A DNA stretch of 64,000 nucleotides from Fragilaria crotonensis (lineage: Eukaryota; Bacillariophyta; Fragilariophyceae; Fragilariales; Fragilariaceae), in the NCBI GenBank assembly GCA_022925895.1, contig JAKSYS010000001.1, positions 496,001-560,000 of the forward strand. The letters are read 5' to 3'. The notes beneath the pieces are model-generated. The model ran no database searches, was not told the origin of the DNA, and worked only from the letters and a program-made list of their open reading frames with translations. A program made the translations under genes and the position numbers. How positions within the stretch are numbered: position 1 is the stretch's first letter; each line of letters opens with the position of its first letter. Shown here piece after piece: positions 23,444 to 33,034 of the stretch.

Positions 23444-24028
23444 CTAGTTGCAGGTTTCGCATTTACTCTGCTCCTTCAAAAGTTCCTTCTTCTGACGATA
23501 CGCTTCAACAAGTGCGGGCACTGATTGACCGCGCGTCACCCTTGTTCGATAGGCCGCAAAGATATCGTAGCCAAGATCAAAGATGCCTTTAAGAATGGGA
23601 ACCTTGGTCACCGCCAGAAGCCATCCCAGGCCGACGTGTTCGTAGGCTAGTTGAAAAACTGCAACCCCGACAACAACCTTTCCTTCCGGCGTAACGCCAT
23701 GCATTGCTTTCATGCCGGTTTCATAGTCGATAAGGCCGTTCGCGGGGTCTTCCCCGTCGTAATCTTCCGATTCCAAATCGCTTAACTTTAGCCGAGTAGA
23801 ACTTCCATGCAGCCTTTCGTCGCGTCGTCGCAAGAAGTCAATCTCTAGCTTGCACACGTTGCATTTGGAATCGTAAAGAAGATTGAGTTCCTCGGAGAAC
23901 AGTCGCTGACTTGGGGACGCGTTAGTTGACAACTTGGCTCGTAGGACATGCGAAGGTAGTCTCGCGTTCGATAAATTGAAAGCTGATGTGCGTGACGTGA
24001 TGAGTGTCAAAGGCAAGAGGATCCGCAT
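23444..24028 (-). CDS. DCC/DUF393 thiol-disulfide oxidoreductase-like protein, probably plastid
   Basis: Single exon, 194 aa, ATG complement of 24026-24028. The conserved core begins LNLLYDSKCNVCKLEIDFL (residues 48-66), the D-x-x-C-x-x-C motif of the DCC family. It continues with LIDYETGMKAMHGV and the hydrophobic GVAVFQLAYEHVGLGWLLA segment, then a YRTRVTRG-like end. The first ~15 residues (MRILLPLTLITSRTSAF) form a short hydrophobic signal followed by SAF, matching the ASAFAP-type bipartite leader of diatom plastid proteins. Family members are small predicted redox proteins whose substrates are mostly unknown. A second CxxC (CETC) sits two residues from the C-terminus and may be an extra redox pair. 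Confidence 0.87.
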   Translation of the reverse strand: MRILLPLTLITSRTSAFNLSNARLPSHVLRAKLSTNASPSQRLFSEELNLLYDSKCNVCKLEIDFLRRRDERLHGSSTRLKLSDLESEDYDGEDPANGLIDYETGMKAMHGVTPEGKVVVGVAVFQLAYEHVGLGWLLAVTKVPILKGIFDLGYDIFAAYRTRVTRGQSVPALVEAYRQKKELLKEQSKCETCN

Positions 24029-24188
24029 GTTGAGAGCGTTATTGATACAGTTGAGCGCATTTTGTTTCTTGAGGTGATCTGACCTGTCGAATTGACAACT
24101 TTCTCAGTCGTGAAAGAGTGAGGGCGCCCAGGCGCCACTACTATACTTGTTGAGAGGGTGAGATCGAAGAGGGATCGCGGCGAGCGGA

Positions 24189-24491
24189 TTACTCCAGTAA
24201 TTCGTACACTCTCCGTAGACTCTCCTTACTACAGTATTCTTTCAGCAGTTCACTGCTGACCTCGGTCGTGGCAAGCTCCTTCCGGTATATCGTTGCTGTA
24301 AAATCAACGAGGAAATTCCTGGCGCGGTCATAGGAGATCTGGTGCGCGCGGAGGTCGAGGTTGCCTGACAACGCAACTTTAAAATGGCATTTTAAGGTTG
24401 AGTTGGCCATGTTTTTTGGTTCTGCGCACAACTTGAGCCTTTGCTCAGCTTCAAGTTGGAATCTGAATACCGGAGACATGAGGTGTGACAT
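24189..24491 (-). CDS. Doubtful small ORF, 100 aa
   Basis: The first ATG of the open frame is at 24491 (MSHLMSPVFRFQLEAEQ) and the frame runs to 24189. It has an even amino-acid composition and could form helices (ELLKEYCSKESLRRVYELLE at the end). I recognise no family and see no splice evidence. A GCGCGC/TTTGCTTAAA motif copy lies just upstream (24,528-24,566). It may be a gene, an exon, or chance. Confidence 0.3.
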   Translation of the reverse strand: MSHLMSPVFRFQLEAEQRLKLCAEPKNMANSTLKCHFKVALSGNLDLRAHQISYDRARNFLVDFTATIYRKELATTEVSSELLKEYCSKESLRRVYELLE

Positions 24492-25080
24492 TGGGTTTTC
24501 CCCGGGAGGCTGAAGGAGGGCAAAAAACGTGCGCGCGCAGAGATTTTTGAGTTTGCTTAAATCCCCTAATACGTTACAAAGTAGGCATACAAAGTAGATA
24601 CTTGTTCGACTACCTCGAACGCTCGAAACTCGAACAAACAAGTGTACAGTACTACGAGTACGGTAGACATACTTCAAGGTCGTACTGTATGTGGCTACGG
24701 TACTTTTAGCTCTTGTCAAGAGGAGTTCATTCGTAGCACATGTACTCTAGAGTATTACTTCGGAAATACAACGGGTGTTGTACTATCCAATAGGAATCCA
24801 CGGATCTTGCGGATTAATTAGAACTGGTACTGTAATGTTGCATAATAGGATAATAGGGGTACTTGATGACGTTTTCGTGCGTTTGCGTGGGGCATATCAA
24901 CTGAAAACGATAGTACCAGCATTTTGGGATCTGCAACATAAGTTGCACCTACAGTATTTTTACATGCTTCGTATATGGAACGAATGCAACTTTTTTCCCG
25001 AGGTACTCTAGTACGTTTTGCAATACTAGCCTACTAGTAGTGGAGTACCCCGAGACCACGAGTACTCCATAGTCCAGAGT
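24492..25080. other. Intergenic, nothing beyond one composite motif
   Basis: Contains the inverted TGCGCGCGCA/TTTGCTTAAA motif (24,528-24,566) and gtac words. No gene seen. Confidence 0.45.
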
Positions 25081-25086
25081 CCAGAA

Positions 25087-26002
25087 TCACACCACAAAAC
25101 AAGAGCAGCAACGAACCATCAACGATGCCATTGGCGGCTTCGCTGCCGGAGTCGCCTTGGGCGGTCTCATTACCACACAGATTACGGATGATGTCATGCC
25201 CGCCAATCTCCCTTCGATCTTGGGAACGCTCTTTGGAGGAGCCTCCAACGTGGGAGCAGCTTCTTTTGCAGCCTTGCGTTCCTCAGCCATTCTTTTTGTC
25301 GCTCCTTCTCCTGCTGCCATTGCCTCTCAGCAGCTTCTTGGGCCTAAGCCTCGCGCTCTGCCTCCTTTTACGATGACACTTGTCAGCTGCATCACCTATA
25401 GCAGCAACCTTCTTAATCTTCGCCCGGTGCTTGTTCATGATGACGACACGCTTCTGCTTCAGCAGCCGAAGCCGCACGTTTTTGTTCTTGCTGACAACGT
25501 TGAGCCAACGCAGCAACTTCCGCCGCTTTCTTTGTCTCAGCTTGGTCGCAACGACGTGCTTCCGCTTCAGCATCTTGTTTGGCGGCACGTTCGTTCTCTT
25601 GTCGACATCGCTGAGCCAACGCAGCCATTCGGTTGCATTTTTCTAATCGCTTTCTTGCTGTCGCTTTCTTGCTGCCGCTTTCTTGCTGCGCCTGTCGGGA
25701 GCAGAGCTCTGCTGCCTGCGTTCTTGTTTGCGACGTTGTTCCTTAGCAGCAGCCTCCGCCAGGCGCTGTTTCTCCGCTGCAGCAACGGCAGCTGCCTTCT
25801 TGGCCTCAGCCGCGACGTGCTTCAGCCTTGTTGGCAGCACGTACTTCTTCTTGCTTGCGACGCTGTGCCTGTTCTGCAGCTGCTCGGATCGACTCTTCTC
25901 TGCGCTGCTTTTCACGCATAATGGCGGATGCCTCCTTTTGGGCTTAAGGGCCTCTTCTATCAAAGTTGTCTTGGGCAGAATGGGACTGCCTCCCAATCCC
26001 AA
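25087..26002 (-). pseudogene. Decayed Ala/Arg/Lys-rich coiled-coil coding remnant
   Basis: Minus-strand frames across this stretch all give Ala-, Arg-, Lys- and Gln-rich sequence typical of a charged coiled coil. Examples are KKAAAVAAAEKQRLAEAAA in one frame (25643-26002) and ETKKAAEVAALAQRCQQEQ in another (25413-25628); repeated runs of this kind switch frame several times. No single frame runs through, so this is either a broken gene or one with uncalled frameshifts. At 25,090-25,270 the plus strand also reads like protein (DAIGGFAAGVALGGLITTQ), so the direction of that end is uncertain. No domain is recognised. Confidence 0.4.
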
Positions 26003-27631
26003 TCCTAAACTTAGTTCATCTACCGGTACTTGTAGTTCATCTGTTGTTCATTCTACTTGTGCTTTTTTACTGTAAACTTTGTTTAGTGTGTTACTTGATA
26101 CTCTGCTTTCAGAATACTCGCAAGTACTCCGTTTTAACATGGCAAAAGCACGGGGGTTTTCCTGCTTTGCGAATATACCATGCCCTACATGGTTGCTTTA
26201 TTTGTTTCATGAAGTTGAGGTACATCCGTAGTACCTTTGCGGGAGGTCTGGCAAATGACGGTTTCAACTTTCAGCTAAGATGGCTATCATGCATTTTTCA
26301 CTTCCACAACAAAAATGTCCACAATGCTGGCATTCCCATTGATGAAGTTTGAATTCTTGAGAAACAATCAAATGCCCGGCCATACCCATGCATCATATAC
26401 ATGTGGAAGAACATGGGGATTTAGGGCATACATTTTGGACCCAGTATGGAGGGGTTTCTGAGATGACAAACCACCTAGTAGAGATCCTCTTGATTTGCAT
26501 CATTTGAGCAATGATGTTGTGGATGAACATTACAGATAATGAGGTCCTGTTTTCTGGAACAGAGATGCACACTATAACACTATAACAACTGCCCCAGGTG
26601 ATGCATCATGTTGAGAAGAAGAGAACTCGCTTCTGTGGTGGTGGTCTCACCCCATGATCCTGAACACTGTTAGAGGGCAGTTCACCCAAATGATCACGGC
26701 CGTGCTGGCGCATAAAGGTTGATGAGCGTGTAGTACATTCTTGGTACTATAATGTGCTGCAACACCAGATTGCTGTAGTGGGCAGACTTCGAGCGAACAA
26801 CAATAGCCTGTAACTGGCAGATGGGATGTTGTGGATAGGAGCGACTTCATGCAAAATCATCATTCCAGGAATGTCAGACTGGAGAAACTTGGGCTTGGTG
26901 CGTGTCAAAAAGAGAGTGTTTGGAACTCAATTTGGAGGATTGAATTGCAAATGTACTGTGGTATCAATAAAAAACCACGCATTTGGTCAAGAAGACTATT
27001 CCATAGGATGGGTAACACGGCTCATTACAGTAGTTTCCTGATTAACACTGTGGTCAAAATACGCATTGCATGGTGGTGCGCTATGAGCAAATCTTGTGAA
27101 TCTGCATCAATCGTGAAGCACTCAAGGAGCATTTCGTTTCCAATGCCAAAATAAAGAAGGCTGGCAAGTGAGATCCCAACAAAGCAAGCAATCATGTATA
27201 TTACACAAATACTACTTGTAGCTAGCACCTGGCACTTCAAATGGAGTACGCAACATCGTCAATGAAGGATTCTTCCTTATTCTTCTTGATTGAACATTAA
27301 GACTAGCAACACTGCTTGCATACATGTGTGACTCTCTCCCTCTACTCCCTACGACGACAGACAGTGATGAGAGGCGAGGAGTGGGAGCCAGTGTGGCAGA
27401 TACCTGCTCGATTGTAATGATTAATGATACTTGTACCTTGTACTTTTAGCTGTTAGAATGTTAGGATGTGTCCCTTGATAAGTTTGTACTGTAGTACGAT
27501 ACTCCTGTACAAGGACGAGGTACCAAAATTCAGTAGTACAGTAGTCCGGAGTGCCAGTAAAACAGGAAGTAGGAGGAAGTTCTGAAAGGGTGACTTGTCT
27601 CTATGCATGGCTTCTCCATTCACCAATTCAC
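26003..27631. other. Intergenic, no gene recognised
   Basis: Only short open frames occur. The composition of 26.1-27.2 kb resembles the Helitron DNA more than the neighbouring genes, so an old transposon remnant is possible, but no protein motif or terminal repeat was found. GTAC words cluster near 27,430-27,550. Confidence 0.4.
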
Positions 27632-28630
27632 CTATCCACCCTTCTCCTTTTTAGCTTTTGGAAGCTTGACCGAAAGAACATCTATATTCTTGAGTTTCTT
27701 CATTCGTCCCTTGATGTTAATCACAGTGAACTCGTCAGTTCGCTCGTGCAGTCGACCTTCAATTGTCTTTTGCTGCTTGGTTTTCGGATCTTGGTGCCGA
27801 CAAATGACTGGAAATCCTTTGTACACCTTCCACATGATGCCGGTCAACTCATCGGGGGCACCGGGAGTTGTAACTTCAATCTCGTGTGTCTCGGCAATCC
27901 AAAGTCCGGTACTGTCCTCGGCGAATGCCGCATTGATGGCTCTTGCCAATTGGACAACATCCACGCCCTTGGACGGCATGTCTTGGATAACATCGTCGAT
28001 GTCATCATCATCGTCGGCCACGTCCACGTCATTGTCATCGCTGGCAATGTCATTTGGAACTGTGAGATAATTTAGTGTCTCATCATCTTCATTGGCATCG
28101 TCATTATCCAATTCTTCGGCCTCGTCGTCGATATCGTCCTCCACTTCCGTAAGTACAGAATCATCGACAGTATCGTCATCATCCACATCCCCCATTGGAT
28201 TGGACACGAACGCATCTCCCAGAACAACAACCTTGATGAGTCCAGTGCTCCATTCAATCTTCAAATCATTCGCTCCACATGTTGTACCAGCTTGTCGGAT
28301 GAGTCCTTCTCCAATTGTTTGATAATTGCTTTCATCTGGTTGCAGTTCCGACAGTGATGACACGGCTGCTGCAGAGCGGCAAGTTGTGCTGCTGCTGCTG
28401 CTGCTACTTCGGTAAGAGTAGGAGCCGCGAGGCCTGTTTTGGTTCAAATCATGTTTGGTTTGGATAATGACACGTTGTAGCAGAATCGAAGAATATTGTT
28501 GTTGTCGTGTATTGTGAGATGTTGTTGATGTTGTGATCCAAGATGTGCATGGCAATGTGAACAAGGACAAGACCAGGAGGATTGCTGTTGGCACAACGAC
28601 GACGGTGCGAGTGAAGACTACGACTCTCAT
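27632..28630 (-). CDS. RimP-like ribosome maturation protein, probably plastid
   Basis: 332 aa from ATG 28630 (MRVVVFTRTVVVVPTAILLV); the frame continues upstream only from a TTG. A strong signal peptide ends near LPCTSW, a plausible plastid-leader cleavage site with an aromatic residue. The core resembles bacterial RimP: an N-terminal part (LKIEWSTGLIKVVVLGDAF), VVQLARAINAAFAED, then the hallmark EIEVTTPGAPDEL, and a C-terminal SH3-like barrel (FPVICRHQDPK, IEGRLHERTDEFTVINIKG, LKNIDVLSVKLP). A ~70-residue Asp/Glu-rich insertion splits the N-terminal domain. RimP helps mature the 30S subunit; here presumably the plastid ribosome. A Ser run and CAG/CTG repeats lie near 28,385-28,415. Confidence 0.8.
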   Translation of the reverse strand: MRVVVFTRTVVVVPTAILLVLSLFTLPCTSWITTSTTSHNTRQQQYSSILLQRVIIQTKHDLNQNRPRGSYSYRSSSSSSSTTCRSAAAVSSLSELQPDESNYQTIGEGLIRQAGTTCGANDLKIEWSTGLIKVVVLGDAFVSNPMGDVDDDDTVDDSVLTEVEDDIDDEAEELDNDDANEDDETLNYLTVPNDIASDDNDVDVADDDDDIDDVIQDMPSKGVDVVQLARAINAAFAEDSTGLWIAETHEIEVTTPGAPDELTGIMWKVYKGFPVICRHQDPKTKQQKTIEGRLHERTDEFTVINIKGRMKKLKNIDVLSVKLPKAKKEKGG

Positions 28631-29686
28631 GGTCCGATGTTTTTGTCGAGTGTGTAGTAGTACCACGGTACTTGTACTACCTCTATTACAACACCACCAC
28701 AATGTGATGATGAAATGATTGGTCGATGGTCAATGAGACTGAAGTTGGCTGATGTCTGATATACACACTCGCAGCATTATGTATGGCATCTCCGTTGGCA
28801 TGTTGATGAATCAGTGTTTCCTCCCCCCAACCCGTGTGCGTACGGTGATTACATACACTTGTACTTAGGTACAGTACTGATAGTATGCTACAGATTCTTT
28901 GTGTACAGTACTTGTACCCGGTGCTTGTGCCTCGGGTTCAAAAGTCAGATGGCTATGATACTATATGATATATATGATGTATGATACATGTTACATGTTG
29001 TACACTCCTAGTTTGGGAAAGTTGCCGTCGCTTCCAAGGGTTGTGAAGGCGACGCCATCCCCTTCACGGACGTTTCCAGTGTGGACGATATAGCATCTCG
29101 TCTTCTTCCCATGGGGTATGCCAAAAGCACGGTACTGAGGCGAAATTATCAAGGCCATATCACGGGCCGACCTCCTGACGGCCAGTTTCGTTTTTGTCAG
29201 TCCGACGTTCTATCCACGCACCAAGCTTTTGGGCGGCCAGTTGGAATGGTGCCAACTCGTCAACCCGTTTGAAGGTCGTTCTTGTACAATGGTGGACTAG
29301 CACTCGCGCATGGAGTGAAAAATAGAGCGTGAATGCCTCATTACAACACTACGCATGGATCCCGGCCTCGTTTGCATATGCGTGATCTGGTTTTACTGCA
29401 ATTCGAAGATCAGTCTCGGATTCCAACATCTGCAAACGCTGCGGCGGTTTGTATCGCTCCCTCATAAACAAAGAAAATGACTTCGCTCCAATCGTGACTT
29501 CAGTTGCAAGTTAACGTTATACGATCTACTCCAGTATGGTACCTTCTAATTCTGTGGCTTCGTACAAATTAGGAGACCAAACTCAACTTTTCCCATGATG
29601 AATCCCTTGAGCATTACTTGGAACATCAAATACGCTCTACGCTGAGTAGAAACGATGTTACTAGCGCAAAGTACGATTCGTCGTCC
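28631..29686. other. Intergenic, GTAC-rich near 28.85-29.0 kb
   Basis: No gene is supported. A short plus-strand frame at about 29,030-29,270 has coding-like composition (VSSVDDIASRLLPMGYAKST) but no match I can name. Confidence 0.4.
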
Positions 29687-30148
29687 TCATGTTTGCGAAT
29701 CATCCCCCAATTCTTCTTCCTGCCTCATCTTTTCCATCAAGATCTTTCTCCGTTCTTCATTCCTCTTGGCAATGCGTCGCCAACTAACTGCTTGCTCCTG
29801 CTTGGTCATTTCATTCCAATTATCAATTCGTCGAGTCGTCCCATCCAAGTTGATGATAATGGGGCCCATTTCTTCAAATTGTATCGTCTCACCGAGTCGG
29901 ATGGAAGGAATATCGGAATTTGGATCGGATGCAGGGAGAAGTGGTATATCTGTTGTTCCAATTGTTTCGTCACCGTCGTCACCAAATTGTTCTCCAGCAC
30001 GGTCGTTCACAACGTCCGATTCACCACCGTTGTTGCTCGCCGCAGCAGCAAAGGCACATTCACTACTACTTCTGGCAGGAACACCATCACATGAACTCAT
30101 TGTTCCCACTAGCAAAATCAACAATGCAAGAAGACAAGGTCTTTTCAT
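29687..30148 (-). CDS. Small conserved eukaryotic protein with DGT-NW motif, unknown function
   Basis: 153 aa from ATG 30148; the frame runs further upstream only through the GGTATAC minisatellite. The N-terminus is a signal-like hydrophobic stretch (MKRPCLLALLILLVGTMSS). The conserved part is at the C-terminal end: MGPIIINLDGTTRRIDNW, then EMTKQEQ and RIAKRNEERR. I recall this GP-I-x-N-x-DGT-x-RI-x-NW-x-EMT pattern from uncharacterised plant, fungal and algal proteins; no reaction is assigned. It is divergent from the methyltransferase gene at 30492 with 343 bases between starts, so shared promoter control is possible. Confidence 0.72.
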   Translation of the reverse strand: MKRPCLLALLILLVGTMSSCDGVPARSSSECAFAAAASNNGGESDVVNDRAGEQFGDDGDETIGTTDIPLLPASDPNSDIPSIRLGETIQFEEMGPIIINLDGTTRRIDNWNEMTKQEQAVSWRRIAKRNEERRKILMEKMRQEEELGDDSQT

Positions 30149-30491
30149 ATGATCAGTCACAAAGCAATCTCTTCGAAAAAAGTGAACGAGAGATGTTTGA
30201 CGATGACACTGCGAATTGTGTTGATGGTGGGATGTCGAGGAGCGCTCAGAACATCTTCGAAACACTTTTACACGTTGACACTCTACCGTATGTACGCCAG
30301 TACTTGTACTCCAGTACAATCTTAGGTACCGTATACGAACATTGTACGGTATACGGTATACGGTATACGGTATACGGTATACGGTATACGGTATACTGGT
30401 CTCTATCCCGTATTCACGATCCTTCAAAAGATATCAGTCAGCAACCACTGACTGCAGATCTTGTATCTCACGGCCATCCACACACAAGTCG
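30149..30491. promoter_or_regulatory. Shared divergent promoter region with GTATAC minisatellite
   Basis: Lies between the ATGs of two divergent genes. It includes seven copies of the heptamer acggtat at 30346-30396, each junction forming the palindrome GTATAC, about 95 bases upstream of the plus-strand ATG. Promoter role is inferred from position only. Confidence 0.5.
30346..30396 (+). repeat. 7-bp minisatellite (acggtat, 7.3 copies)
   Basis: Perfect tandem heptamers read directly from the sequence; a related gtaccgtatac word lies just upstream at about 30,326. Confidence 0.95.
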
Positions 30492-31574
30492 ATGATGCCA
30501 ACAGCCGGTTGTTCCCTTCTCCTGTTTCTGTTGCTTCACATGAATACTAGTCTCACTGCCATGTCTCTCACCCACAACAAGAACAAGACTCCCCGCTTTG
30601 TCATGAAACTTGCTGACGCAACGACACTCCTCGCAACGGGAACAGCATCGCTGCCACCCATGATTTCAGTTCCCTGTGAGGGACCCATCACAGCACTGAT
30701 CCAACCACCCAATGTGGATGCACTCTACGATTGGTACGTGACAGTGCGTCAAACACCAGATGCTGATCCCAGTTGGGCAGTTGTGTGGCCGACAGCCGTC
30801 AGTTTGGCACTGTATATCATGACGGCAGATACAACCGAGACTGAAACAACAACACCCACCGGTGCACCTAATAGTGACAACACTGACAACATGGAGAACA
30901 TTATATCCAACACTGGACCATTACCTTCAGTACCACCAGCCTCTCACCAACTATTACTTGCCAACAAACGAGTAGTGGAACTGGGATGTGGATTGGGACT
31001 GTGTGGATTGGTGGCTGCCAAGTTCTGTGGTGCCAAATCCGTTCTCCTTTCTGATCGAGAACCCTTTGCCCTGCATTGCGCACTTTCTACTGCAGCCGTC
31101 AACCACCTTTCCAATGACATGGTCCAAGCCGCCATTTTGGATTGGACTGTTCTGGGAAATGAGGACAAGACTGACGCGTCAACAACGACGACGACGACGA
31201 CGCCGTTTAGTAATTTACAAGCCGATGTGGTGCTCGCCAGTGATGTCTTGTACGATGGCGCCACAATTGTGGCATTCGCTCGTGCATGTCGCAAGATTTG
31301 TCGCCATGGTGGTATCATTTTGGTGACGGATCCACGTGAGGAACGTATTGAGGGCGCTCGTGACATGTTCCGTGATGCCCTACAGCAGCAGGGACAAGAC
31401 TCAAACGAGAAGGACAACAACAGCAACAATCGCACTTTCCTGAAAAGCTTTGATATTATAGACCTACCAGCCATCGAGTGTGACCCTGTTGACAGCCGCA
31501 GAAGTAGTATGGATTGCATCGACCACGTTCGGCGGATGAGAGAACCGACCGTTCTGATCAAGTGCGTGTTTTGA
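30492..31574 (+). CDS. Family-16 lysine-type methyltransferase with secretory-like N-terminus
   Basis: 360 aa from ATG 30492 (MMPTAGCSLLLFLLLH), the first ATG of the frame. Class I SAM-dependent methyltransferase of the METTL21/FAM86-like group. Features are WAVVWP at 95-100, motif I VVELGCGLGLCGLVAA (161-176), VLLSDRE (184-190), and the post-motif LASDVLYD (248-255). A Thr run and a Thr/Asn linker are low-complexity insertions. Family members methylate lysines, often on elongation factors or chaperones, or act on small molecules. The first 20 residues look like a signal peptide, so an ER or plastid location is possible. Substrate unknown. Confidence 0.83.
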   Translation: MMPTAGCSLLLFLLLHMNTSLTAMSLTHNKNKTPRFVMKLADATTLLATGTASLPPMISVPCEGPITALIQPPNVDALYDWYVTVRQTPDADPSWAVVWPTAVSLALYIMTADTTETETTTPTGAPNSDNTDNMENIISNTGPLPSVPPASHQLLLANKRVVELGCGLGLCGLVAAKFCGAKSVLLSDREPFALHCALSTAAVNHLSNDMVQAAILDWTVLGNEDKTDASTTTTTTTPFSNLQADVVLASDVLYDGATIVAFARACRKICRHGGIILVTDPREERIEGARDMFRDALQQQGQDSNEKDNNSNNRTFLKSFDIIDLPAIECDPVDSRRSSMDCIDHVRRMREPTVLIKCVF

Positions 31575-33034
31575 ACTCACTTGAGCACGAAGCGAGAGGA
31601 CAGAGCAGGTGTTTTTGAAGCATATGTCAGCTTTACATTTCCCGAACTCTCGCATACATGAAGCGTTTCCTGGCAGACGCATAATAAGAACTTGCGTCCG
31701 GCAATCTTGCCTTCGGATCTGACTGATGTGCCAGCTGTTGGATAGTCTGTGAGTTGCCGATATCTCGCTTTGGCTAAATGCTGGGTTAATCGCTCTGATT
31801 GGACTATTCTACTTAGACGCCAATGGTGCTCATACGTGGATCGTTCAGGGGACGTCGCGGTGCACTGCAATGTACTCCAAATATTGGAGTAAAGGTGATG
31901 TACCCTCGCGTTGCTCGAGACCAAGCTCTGGATGTCAGGGTACTATTCCTGATACCAGGAAAAGTAGGATTACCAATAAAGCACAAGTGTTGAGTGCACG
32001 ACAACGATTAAGGCTCGAAATTGATGGCCCGAGCGTCTCTAGAGTCTCTGCTTCCGACCCGTTAACTATTTTCGCAAATGCTTGGCGTAGATGTAAGTTA
32101 GGTTGTGCTGCTCGGAGTGCTCCGTATATTGGAACTTTAAACTTTTATCAGTGGATACGTAATACGTAGGGCTGAGTGTTGAGTGACGAGTACTACAGTA
32201 CCATCTACGGTAGTACGTAGTACTACCGTTTACAGGGGTACTTTAGCTACGGTAGTCGCCAGTCGCCAACTATGAATATTTTCCTGCGGCTTTATACATG
32301 TATAGTCGTTCATACTCTTCCGACTTCCGACCACATACTTGTATGCATACCTGACGATACTTCAGTACTGGTACAATTGTACCTTTGTGGTGTATCATTC
32401 TACCGTATAAACTGTTCATACTGGTACATAGTATTGCCGTGCGAATGAATTTACTGGAAAATGAGTTTACTGCAAAATGTACCCAAACATAGAAAATGCT
32501 GCATGATTCATAGTGGATATTTACTTCAATTTGAAGGACACGTGTTCGTACGCCAACGTGGCTTCGGTGTGAAAAGCTTTTAGCGGGAATTATGTGTATG
32601 TACTGCGCCACCTCCCAAAACCCGAGAGAATTTAATGAAGTGTATGCCCCAATTCTTCACAAATGCCTTATTGGGCTTCGGAGGAACGGCCCTATTATGT
32701 GTGTCCAACGGGTCACCGTGGACAACGCGCTGTTTGTAACCTTTTCTATTTTCTGTTTATCACTCATCTCATGCAATTTTGCAGGGACAACCAGAATGAG
32801 GTCGGAAGGACATGAGATAGGATACATGACAGGATTGAAACCGTTCGACACTTGAAAAATATAATTAAATACTCCGAGTATAATATAATAACTGTGGTGA
32901 GCCTTCGGAAATGAGATCAGGAAGGATATGTGCCCTCCCAACTCACAACATACTGGGTTGGTGTGCCACCGCCACTCAAAGAAGATGCGATGATGGTCGA
33001 TTTCTGGGTAGTATAGCTGTATCGTTAACTGGGT
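31575..33034. other. Intergenic, nothing recognised
   Basis: Short open frames only. GTAC-rich at about 32,185-32,260. The start of this stretch is the 3' flank of the methyltransferase gene and its end is the 3' flank of the copia-interrupted gene. Confidence 0.45.

Noticed and set aside
28092-28322. Ser/Thr-rich plus-strand frame
   Set aside because: Antisense of the acidic insertion of the RimP-like protein.
29081-29272. Short plus-strand frame with coding-like start
   Set aside because: Some residues look protein-like, but there is no family, no complete gene structure and a GTAC-rich setting.
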